NCBI GenBank assembly: GCA_034401795.1
Contig: CM067365.1
Location: 13,125,666-13,189,665 of the forward strand
Reading direction: 5' to 3'
DNA from: Chaetoderma sp. LZ-2023a
Lineage: Eukaryota; Mollusca; Caudofoveata; Chaetodermatida; Chaetodermatidae
DNA length: 64,000 nt
The notes beneath the pieces are model-generated. The model was not told the DNA's origin, ran no database searches, and was given only the letters and a program-made list of their open reading frames with translations. Position 1 is the stretch's first letter, and the number at the start of each line of letters is the position of its first letter. This document shows, one piece after another, positions 56,996 to 64,000 of this stretch. Position numbers and translations under genes: made by a program.

Positions 56996-57195
56996 AATCA
57001 CTACAATAGAGAGTCAACCTTGTATCATCGTTATTGATAATACACACACTAGTTCTCTATTAATCACTGCAATAGACAATGCAACTTTGCATCATTGATA
57101 TTGATAATGCCCACACTAGCTCTTTATTGATCACTACAATTAAGAATGCAACCTTGTATCGTCGATATTGATAATACACACACTAGCTCTCCATT
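56996..57195 (-). repeat. 67-bp tandem triplication of part of L6
   Basis: Units 56996-57061, 57062-57128 and 57129-57195 each run from A/GATCACT.CAAT through TTGATAAT.C.CACACTAG to CTCT.TATT-like ends. Other L copies have this segment once. Confidence 0.9.
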
Positions 57196-57245
57196 GTGCT
57201 GGCAAGATCACCACATGATAAATTGTTGTTGAGGTACATCAAGCG

Positions 57246-57475
57246 TATCTGCTAGTTCTTGTTTGGATTATAAATTATGTCAATACTGGTGCCTGTTAAG
57301 AGACGACAAACAGTCTCACCAATATGGAGAATAATAGATATCAAGTATACTCCGATTAAATGGTAATCTGAACATTGGAATGTTATTAATTAACTTTCTA
57401 TGGATATATAATAATTAAACACGAGATTAAGTCTGGAAGTATGGGTACCCATCTGATAATGGGGAATTCCAGTTT
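57246..57475 (+). repeat. F repeat, copy 2
   Basis: Same block order as 42302-42525, without the AAT expansion. Confidence 0.85.
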
Positions 57476-57477
57476 CT

Positions 57478-57820
57478 CAGTCAATCGTATGATGTCATAA
57501 TCAACTATGTGACATGTATGCCGTCGTCATAGTCAATTACACCATGAATGGGTATAACTACGTTCGTCACGAATTCACAATTGATGACAGACTAAGCGTT
57601 GGTGTAAGAATTATATGGCTTCACTATTTACTAAACATTCTGTTGACTATTTTGACAATAATTTGACTGGGCGATTTTGCTGCCATAGGCAGCAACAACT
57701 CCCAGTCACATCAGTTTCAAAATATTCAGCAGCTTACATGTCTACTTTTCTGGAAATTGAGATCGACCCCAACACAGGCGAAGTGTGGGTGGAGGCTAGC
57801 TAGGGATTGGCGCGACAGAG
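57478..57820 (-). mobile_element. A element
   Basis: Degenerate tail (TATGATGTCATAATCAACTA), GGTGTAAGAATTATATGGCT, GTTGACTATTTTGACAATAA, ATTTGACTGGGCGATTTTGC, CCATAGGCAGCAACAACTCC, TTTTCTGGAAATTGAGATCG, GCGAAGTGTGGGTGGAG. Confidence 0.85.
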
Positions 57821-58258
57821 CCAAAACTGGATTGTTTCATTATTTGAGCATACTTGCACAGAGATTAGTAAAACTCTCTTCCCATTGTGTTGACCTATGC
57901 AATTAAAGAGACATTCAATGGGAGATACAAATACATTTTGGAAAATTCTATTTTATTTGGGTAATGTAATGGTCTCGATCTATTGTTACTGTATGTCATT
58001 TTCTATACAGATATTCCAGGCCGGTCATCTACATTTGTTATTGTTTGCTATTTTTACGTAAACATGTGTGTGGACCAACACTTTTATTGCGTGCGGAATT
58101 ATTTTAAATACGAAACATTCCTATTGGCAAGAACTTGAAACAATCTTAAATATGTCTAGACAGTTTGAGAATGTTAGGCTAAATACTGGCGCCACAAGTT
58201 CTACGATCCCCGATCCCCGTTGCTCGCCAAACCTCAAAAGACTCCAAGCCGAAAAAAG
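57821..58258 (+). repeat. G repeat, copy 2
   Basis: Matches 42891-43330 in order, with few indels. Contains AATATGTCTAGACAGTTTGA, seen also near 29870. Confidence 0.85.
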
Positions 58259-58261
58259 TAT

Positions 58262-58440
58262 AGGGACACTTCAATGAAGTGGGCTTCAATTCAAATTAGT
58301 TTGAAAATGTTCGCCAGTTTACTTGTATAGGTACCTGGCAATTGGGATTCTGGTATTTCAAGGTTCAAAGTATAGAAAATGGTTCCAACGCATGTACACA
58401 GTGGGCGTTCCGTTCATTAGGTGGAAATGGGTAGGGATAA
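58262..58440 (-). mobile_element. A element, half copy
   Basis: TTCAAATTAGTTTGAAAATG, GTTTACTTGTATAGGTACCT, GGGATTCTGG, CACAGTGGGCG and GGAAATGGGTAGGGATAATT. It lies between G and H here but not in the 43-kb copy, so it inserted after the duplication or was lost there. Confidence 0.7.
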
Positions 58441-58477
58441 TTATTATTGTCAGGCCCGTCCGTACCTGACAGACCAT

Positions 58478-58632
58478 CACAAAGTGGTCACTAAGGGGCA
58501 TGTGGTCATTAATGAAGTGTGGTCACTAAACGAAGGCGATCACTAAGAGCAGGTGATCACAACAGAGATGTGTATACGAAAGGCATGTGCTCACTAAAGA
58601 CAGTTGGTCACAAACGTCAGGTGATCCGAATT
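58478..58632 (+). repeat. H repeat: (GGTCACTAA) tandem, copy 2
   Basis: Starts CATCACAAAGTGGTCACTAA, the same phrase as in copy 1, then about seven degenerate units. Confidence 0.8.
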
Positions 58633-58718
58633 ACGGTCTGGACTGTGATTCAAAACTGAATTATGTTCTCGCATGCGATGTCATCCTAAATTATGATCTT
58701 GACAGTGATACAAACAAA
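58627..58718 (+). repeat. ~30-bp tandem repeat
   Basis: Three imperfect units start GAATTACGG, GAATTATG and AAATTATG, each followed by TCT...GTGAT/GATGTCAT. Confidence 0.55.
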
Positions 58719-59159
58719 TTCGTTTCAAAATTTTAGCATCCTTATATTTACATTATACATTGTTATACATAATTTTTAACGTAAATCAGTTCGTTCAAAA
58801 TCAGTCTTTGCAAATACTATCTATTTGATAGGCACTGGAGACTGACTAAGACGTATTTCTAATTCAGGAGACAAGACTTCAAAGCTATATTATACATGCT
58901 TGGTAAAATAAACTTGTATATCTGGTATTGTTTTGTATTTCTCAAACCACATATTTTGAGCTCAGTGAAGTTAGCTGGATATTGGATATCGGATATTGGT
59001 ATGAAAGGACCAATCAGTTATCAGATCATAACTTCTGGGAAGAGATAAGCAGAAGTTGATTGGTGAATTTATTGTTTGGCCAATCAAAGCGTGCTTATCG
59101 GGTACTTAGAAGAGTTGTAAGAATAGGTTGTGAGCGAAATTGTGCATTTCTGGGAAATG
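58719..59159. other. No gene; probably includes the LTR start
   Basis: No coding frame. The exact left LTR boundary could not be fixed without a second LTR. Confidence 0.45.
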
Positions 59160-59750
59160 AGCAGAATATTGGAAAGTCCGAATTTGGAACTATATAAGAA
59201 GGGACTTCTCTCAGAACAAATTAATCCTTCGATTCACCTAATCGGATTCACCACGTTGTTCCAAGCTATGGCTGCTATATCCAACGAGCTTGAGGTAGAA
59301 CAGGTTAGAGTAGGAACAAGTTAAGATAAGATGGTAGTTTTACATACATCATATTGTACCAAGTATTCTTTGTACAAGCGATTTTGCTTGACCATCCAAT
59401 CAGTTTATCTTACAGTGTAAATAAAGTCTTTTATCTTACGTATATTTAAGACCGGAAGTTTGTTAGTTTGTTAGGGAATCTAGTTGAGCTGGGAGACACA
59501 CCTAGTCCTTAACAGGATCTTATATCGGTCAGATCAGGCCCAGCAGTCTGAAATAAATATCGTCTATTCACCATCAGTCAGACGAGGCAAGCCGACTGCA
59601 GCTACTTCGCCCCATCTCACTATCAGCGACATTGTCGCAGCAACACTTAAAGGTTTCCGGTAGTGAGTGGGAGTGACCAACTCTTATCGTCGTAGATCTT
59701 AGTAAGTTTTCCTGAAGTTCTTGAAGGCCACACCCAACCTGAAATCTTCA
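59160..59750 (+). promoter_or_regulatory. Probable 5' LTR of a Ty3/gypsy element (3' part)
   Basis: TATATAAG at 59191-59198 could serve as the U3 promoter. AATAAA occurs at 59419 and 59552. The candidate LTR ends in ...TCTTCA at 59750, followed after one base by TGGCGAGCCTGCCAAGATCC, which has the TGG start of a tRNA primer-binding site. The Gag-like frame begins about 95 bases later. The second LTR is missing, so start and length are unknown. Confidence 0.45.
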
Positions 59751-59844
59751 ATGGCGAGCCTGCCAAGATCCTAGATTTGATCAACCCGGACTTATATTCG
59801 CACAGGAGTGCCGATCTGTGAAATTTGTAAGTATATTTGAAATT

Positions 59845-60036
59845 ATGAACGATCCATCTGAGTAAGAAGTAATTTCATTATTAAACGATTTGAACGATAG
59901 AATCACATGATTTATAGATTTAGCTAAACTGTCAGATAGGCTGAAAGTAGTTCAACATCGTGAGTACCGTGAGAACAATATAATTCGCATTACGACCGAT
60001 GTACGGTGTGAAGGTCAACCCCGTTTGCCTCGCTGA
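59845..60036 (+). pseudogene. Gag N-terminal remnant
   Basis: From ATG 59845 the frame reads NDLNDRIT, then FIDLAKLSDRLKVVQHREYR, with in-frame TAA and TGA codons at the 7th and about the 22nd positions and a final TGA near 60034. Amino-acid composition and position just downstream of the candidate primer-binding site fit a decayed Gag start. No motif proves it. Confidence 0.4.
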
Positions 60037-60104
60037 GTAGCTCAGTTATATTACCAGTAACTTAGGAATTTTGATCGATAACTTCATCAAATCATAAAAC
60101 GGCA

Positions 60105-60942
60105 ATGTCACATGCAGTAAATCCGTCACAGGCTTCTGTGGATGTGATGAATACAATTGGAATGAGAATTGCAAACGCGGTGTCTAAGGAAGAGGATCGG
60201 AGGGAGTTGGATCGTATGCATCGTCAAGAGGCACATGAGCTAATGCAGAGGGTTAAACCATGTGATGGTTTGATACCAGAGGAGGTGAGGCAATTCCTAG
60301 ATGAAACTTGTTGCATTTCTCAAGCGACACAAGGAACCTTGTCGGTTTACCAGTTTATGTGATAACAAGAGCATCAAGAGGAGCGCTAAGCATAGCTCTC
60401 AATCCGTTTATACTGAACAAGGATAGGGCCAATTTCACTTACGATTAGTTGGAACAGTTTGTGACTCTGAATTTTATATTAGCCAATGAAAAGGAGAAAG
60501 ATAAGTATGATCTGGATGCGGTGAAGCAAAGATCAAATGAAACCATCATAGCATTCAATCGCAGATACAAAAGAGCTGGTCAAACGAGCATACCCTATTG
60601 TGAATGACGACACCAAAAGAATCATTATATCTGACTACATTAGGGCGTTATATGATCAGGGTATGGGAAGACGGATTATACGCAAAAAAGGCCAAGAATT
60701 GCGATGAAGCAATGGCAATGACGGAGGAGGAAGAAGGTTGCAATGACCTGTTGCAAGCTATGAAAATTCCTGTACGTCGTGAGCAGGAAATGGAGGTCGA
60801 CGTCATTGACATACAGGAAGGGAAGGATATTTGGAAAATCATCCGAGAGATGCGAACCCAGATCTGGCAGCAGAGCAAGATGATAGAAAAGCTCTGTTCA
60901 GTGATTGAAAATCTGCAATCAATACCTGCACCACAACCATGA
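60105..60942 (+). pseudogene. Ty3/gypsy Gag capsid region, broken
   Basis: Frame 60105-60362 (85 residues, helical, charged) ends at a stop. A related frame continues with KEKDKYDLDAVKQRSNETI, IAFNRRYKRAGQ, then after a frameshift a segment like YPIVNDDTKRIIISDYIRAL, and again after a shift 60604-60942 (KKAKNCDEAMAMTEEEEG, then acidic linker). The order (Q-R..E.I..F..R+, then a D..YI.AL segment, then a helix with EA...E) fits the capsid homology region of Ty3 Gag. At least two frameshifts and two stops. Confidence 0.75.
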
Positions 60943-61267
60943 CAGCAACAGCATTCACGAGCTGCACCAAAGGCTGCTTCCAAGAAATGCGAAGCACCTA
61001 CTTGTTATAATTGTGGTAAGAAGGGACACGTTAAACGGGACTGCATGCAAGCGGTACAACCATCCCCGAATACAAGGTCAGCCCCACGTGCACCTAGACC
61101 AATTAAGCATTTTAGTTGCAGTAAATTAGGTCATGTGGCCTCAGAATGTTATGCTGCACCAACTGCGCCTAGTCAACCCAAGCACAGCGTAACATGCTTT
61201 AACTGCCAGAAAACCGAACACTATCAAGCTACATGTCAGTTGAATCAGCAAAACCGTCAGCAACCAT
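60943..61267 (+). pseudogene. Gag nucleocapsid: three zinc knuckles
   Basis: After a stop at 60940 the same frame gives CYNCGKKGHVKRDC (61003-61044), a perfect CX2CX4HX4C knuckle that binds RNA. HFSCSKLGHVASEC (61108-61149) has its first Cys replaced by His. CFNCQKTEHYQATC (61195-61236) keeps all four ligands but has Glu for the usual Gly before His. Linkers are Pro/Gln/Ala-rich. It ends at TGA 61267-61269. Confidence 0.9.
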
Positions 61268-61631
61268 GATGGGCAATGAAGAGACCACATCAGCCCGATA
61301 ACTCAGGTTATCGCGACGAAACACCAATGGAGATCGATGAAGTAGATCGTCGACATTAGAAACAATACGACTATGATGAATGCGCATCATATGATTCCGT
61401 ACGAGAAACAGCCCCTCGTGCATATTCTCGGAACCCATGGAAAGACATACAAAACCGCATGAACCGTGACAGTGAGTATGTAGATCACGATGGATTCGTG
61501 TTGACAGATGAGCGGACTGACGAGTATGGCTGTTATTCATACGGTGGTGGAGGACCCTTGTCAGGGGAAAGTCGGCGATGATCATACGCCGAAGCGGTTG
61601 ATGGGCGACGATGCTCGTTAAATGAATATGG
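61268..61631 (+). pseudogene. Gag-Pol linker remnant
   Basis: The nucleocapsid frame continues past the stop with charged sequence (PMEIDEVDRRH, KQYDYDECASYDSVRE, DHDGFVLTDERTDEYG) and further TAG and TGA codons, before a frameshift into Pol. It was one reading frame in an ancestor. Confidence 0.65.
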
Positions 61632-62609
61632 ATGGAGCCAGTGACCGACTGGTTCCTCATCCAGTTAGAAGTGGAAGTGAAAGGTTTGCTGAACAACAAG
61701 GGTGAGTACTTAAATGCTTTGATAGATACTGGTGCGAATACCTCCCTTGTTAGGAATGATATATGGAGGAGTATCTTAAATGCTCGTCCATTAAAGAGAG
61801 CTAATACTCTGTTAGCTGTAAATGGTTCACCAATTAATATATTAGGAGAAACTCAGACTAAATTTCAAGATGCCAAGCCGATTCCAAGTATGGTTGTGGA
61901 ATGCATGAGGCATGAGTGTTTGATTGGTGTGGATGCTTTGCATATGGGAAAAGCAAAGATTGATTATGGGACAAGAGAAGTGGTATGGTTTGGAAGGAAA
62001 TACCCAGTCAAGATACCCTTCAGGTCTCAAGATGATTACGTATATGCTAGTTGCAAAGAAACGACTGGATATGCAGTTATTGAGAACGTATTGAGCGACT
62101 TTGCCAATAATTTCGATACGGCTCATCCCAAAACTCCTGGACGTATGATCCAGGTACGATGTACAATTCCAACAGGAGACCGCCCTCCCATTCGTCTGAA
62201 GGCATATAGGATACCTTTAGCAAAGGCATATTTGATAAAGAATCAGGTCAAGGAAATGTTAAAAGCTGGCATCATAAGACCATCATCATCACCTTGGGCG
62301 TCACCGATCGCCTTAGTACCCAAGAAAGATGGTAATACATGCTTTTGTGTAGATTTTAGGAAGTTGAATTCGGTATGTCGTAAGGATAGTTATCGTTTGC
62401 CTAACATCTCCGATATATTTGATTCAATGAGAGGTGCGACGCTATTTTCTACAATGGAATTGAAGTCTGGCTATTGGCAGATAGCCATGGCTAGCCAAGA
62501 CATTGAGAAGATGGCGTTTGTTTGCACAGAAGGTCTTTTTGAATGGATTCGTATTCCCTTTGGTTTTTGCAACTCAGGTGCAGTAAAGGGGTTAATTGAC
62601 ACTTGCTAA
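61632..62609 (+). pseudogene. Ty3/gypsy Pol: aspartic protease and start of reverse transcriptase
   Basis: A 325-residue frame. The protease has ALIDTGANTSLV (residues 29-40; catalytic D32-T33-G34) and the later ECLIGVDAL strand. The reverse transcriptase begins near residue 185: IKNQVKEMLKAGIIRPSSSP, WASPIALVPKKDG, FCVDFRKLNSV, YRLPNISDIFDSMRGATLF and MELKSGYWQIAM. The family's catalytic LDL/MDL is MEL here (Asp to Glu). It continues to EWIRIPFGFCNSGA and is then cut at about 62580, before the YxDD motif. RNase H, integrase and the 3' LTR are absent. The last residues VKGLIDTC come from the following tandem repeat. Non-functional, though this part is long and open, so decay is recent relative to Gag. 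Confidence 0.95.
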
Positions 62610-62795
62610 TCAGCCGTAAAATGCTTAATTGAAACTTGAATTCAGCAGTAAAATTGTTAATTGTGCCCAATTCAGCAGCAATTGCAATGAGTGGTCATTC
62701 AGCAGTAAATGGGTTAATGGGACTGACTTATGCCAAAGGATTAATGGAAGTAATCCTTATAATTTAGGAGTAAAATGGTTAATTCTGATGCTTAA
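62581..62795 (+). repeat. ~30-bp tandem repeat truncating the retroelement
   Basis: About six degenerate units of CAGCAGTAAAATGGTTAATT plus about 10 bases. The first three are 30, 32 and 30 bases (62581, 62611, 62643). It begins exactly where Pol homology stops. Confidence 0.85.
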
Positions 62796-63156
62796 TCATA
62801 ATCATGTAGTGCTTTGTAATACCAAGATGGCTGACAGTCACTGACAGTTAGAAGGCAATCACAACTTCCAGCTAGAAATTAGTTCAGCGTAATATAGACG
62901 TGTGTAATGACCAAGTAATCATCAAGTTGTCATCATAAATTTACTCGACCGCGAAACTGTAACATATCTGACCTCTCTATTAAGGACCACCTCCATTTGC
63001 TATATGTTATGTAGTAATTTGGGGCGCTTATCTCTCAGCGGTTTATGGCGGATCGCCTTGATTCTTTCATAACCCTCATCTCTGGACGCCCCTGCACATG
63101 GTGAACCACAATTAAAAAACGCTGACCTTGTGGTTCTGGAGAAGAAGGCAGTGGAA
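62796..63156. other. No gene; likely retroposon tail at the end
   Basis: GACCTTGTGGTTCTGGAGAA, GAAGGCAGTGGAAAATT directly precedes an (AAT)n run, which looks like a LINE/SINE 3' end. The body is not recognised. Confidence 0.4.
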
Positions 63157-63157
63157 A

Positions 63158-63226
<69 letters not shown>
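63157..63226. repeat. (AAT)n microsatellite
   Basis: About 23 uninterrupted AAT units. Confidence 0.97.
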
Positions 63227-63227
<1 letters not shown>

Positions 63228-63382
63228 TAAAATGCGTAATAGCCTACTTACATAGATCGTGTCGGGGTACATCTTGAAAAAAAAATGTTGCTGAAACGTG
63301 TTGCTGTCGTGCACAGCAATTACTTACAGCAGCAGTGTTACCAAAATGAACACATTCTGATAGGATAGAGAAAATGGAATCT

Positions 63383-63420
63383 ATGCTTCAGCGGTCTAGG
63401 GGTTAACGATTCCCCACCGA
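63383..63420 (+). other. tRNA-Glu-like 5' half, weak
   Basis: TCAGCGGTCTAGGGGTTAAC, GATTCCCCACC resembles the D-arm and anticodon-arm start of tRNA-Glu (GGTCTAGTGGTTAGGATTC). No T-arm B box follows, so at best this is a tRNA-derived remnant. Confidence 0.25.
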
Positions 63421-63713
63421 CTGCGGATACTAGAATTACTTGAAAAACGTACTAGGTTAACTGGACAATGTCCTAACGATTACAAATTAACACATGTTAG
63501 GCCTCCATGCATATATATATATATTTACTGTACAGCCTTCATGCTCGGCAAAGATAGCGTTGGTGCGGGGAAATAATCCCATGTTTATGATGGTATAATT
63601 ACTCGTATTATTTGTCTATTGTTTTTATTTAGGATCCAATATGTTAGTCATATACTAGACTTTCAAATAAAGTACACTTTTAACAATCTCGGAATTGTCC
63701 TTTAATGATCATT

Positions 63714-63744
63714 TGCGCGCGCGTGCGTGCGTGCGTGTGTGTGT
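63714..63744. repeat. Short (GC)/(TGCG)/(TG) microsatellite
   Basis: GCGCGCGCGTGCGTGCGTGC then GTGT, followed by TATA. Confidence 0.9.
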
Positions 63745-64000
63745 ATAATATATAATTAATGGACTGATTCGGTTAGACAAAAACTCCAGTAATTCACGGA
63801 TTCTAGAGATTCCCGGACAATACACCGAAAGGTGATGTGCCAGACATTGACGGAAACTCCAAAACAGAACAGAACAATGATTTATTTGCACTGTCGAGGT
63901 GCACGATAATGATAGGCCCTCCGATGACGTCATACGATAAAGAGCATTTCTATTTCGGGTTTTTTTCGAGGACAGAGCAGAATTGCAAAATACAACGTAA

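Larger units (their letters stand above)
55696..57245 (-). repeat. L repeat, copy 6 (reversed)
   Basis: Its reverse complement follows L3 from CTATCTAAG back through TATGTTATAAA, GACAAATGTCAGTTTTACTT, GGCACGATGTGAC, GGCTACGCTTATTTTCGAG and GGCATTATAAAGTG-type blocks to the ACTAGCTCTCCATTGTGCTG region. Interrupted by an A element; part of it is triplicated at 56996-57195. The microsatellite end of L is not present. Confidence 0.85.
63227..64000. other. No recognisable gene
   Basis: Contains the tRNA-like scrap, a (TGCG)n run (63714-63744) and one TGACGTCA (63925-63932). A 74-residue minus frame (63709-63933) is unrecognised. Confidence 0.5.

Overview
The window looks like gene-poor, repeat-dominated nuclear DNA from an animal, most likely a marine invertebrate. 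The basis is AT-rich sequence, very long (TGCG)n/(ACGC)n microsatellites, many small palindromic elements, decayed LINE and Ty3/gypsy retrotransposons, and no compact operon-like coding. I cannot name the phylum from sequence alone. I found no intact host protein gene, rRNA gene or convincing functional tRNA gene. Nearly every long open frame lies in a simple repeat or a tandem array.

Layout. 1-5.8 kb holds simple repeats, weak degenerate direct repeats and otherwise unrecognised sequence. From 5.8 to 38 kb most of the DNA is copies of a few dispersed families that I name here. L is long (2 kb or more), with copies near 5.8, 16.1, 23.3, 28.3, 35.8(-) and 55.7(-) kb. D is about 2.5 kb, with copies at 8.2 and 12.4 kb and a reversed fragment at 41.1 kb. 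A is about 340 bp with a palindromic core and TGACGTCA-rich tail, about 19 copies or fragments. B is about 220 bp, ending in AACCCTTT/AAAGGGTT, with 8 copies. They are nested: L2 (16.1-22.1 kb) contains a 290-bp tandem array, which contains a 2.7-kb hAT-like element with 20-bp terminal inverted repeats and a 7/8-matching 8-bp duplication. That element in turn contains A and B pieces. L4 contains a 5'-truncated LINE tail with a 10-bp target duplication.

38.6-40.35 kb is a 57-bp minisatellite of 30 units. Its middle is an 8-unit block repeated twice, and the consensus is open in five of six frames. 42.3-43.6 and 57.2-58.6 kb are colinear duplicates (F-A-G-H). 44.3-45.1 kb is a long polypurine tract. 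45.3-47.8 kb (minus) is a dead LINE with endonuclease and reverse-transcriptase remains. 49.8-50.2 kb holds a possible Penelope-like coding fragment. 59.2-62.6 kb is a broken Ty3/gypsy element (Gag with three zinc knuckles, aspartic protease, start of reverse transcriptase) that stops inside the reverse transcriptase at a 30-bp tandem repeat.

There is no pathway here. The interesting biology is the nesting order, microsatellites sitting at fixed sites inside dispersed repeats, and regulatory-looking motifs (TGACGTCA, ATTTGCAT) carried in many copies by mobile elements.
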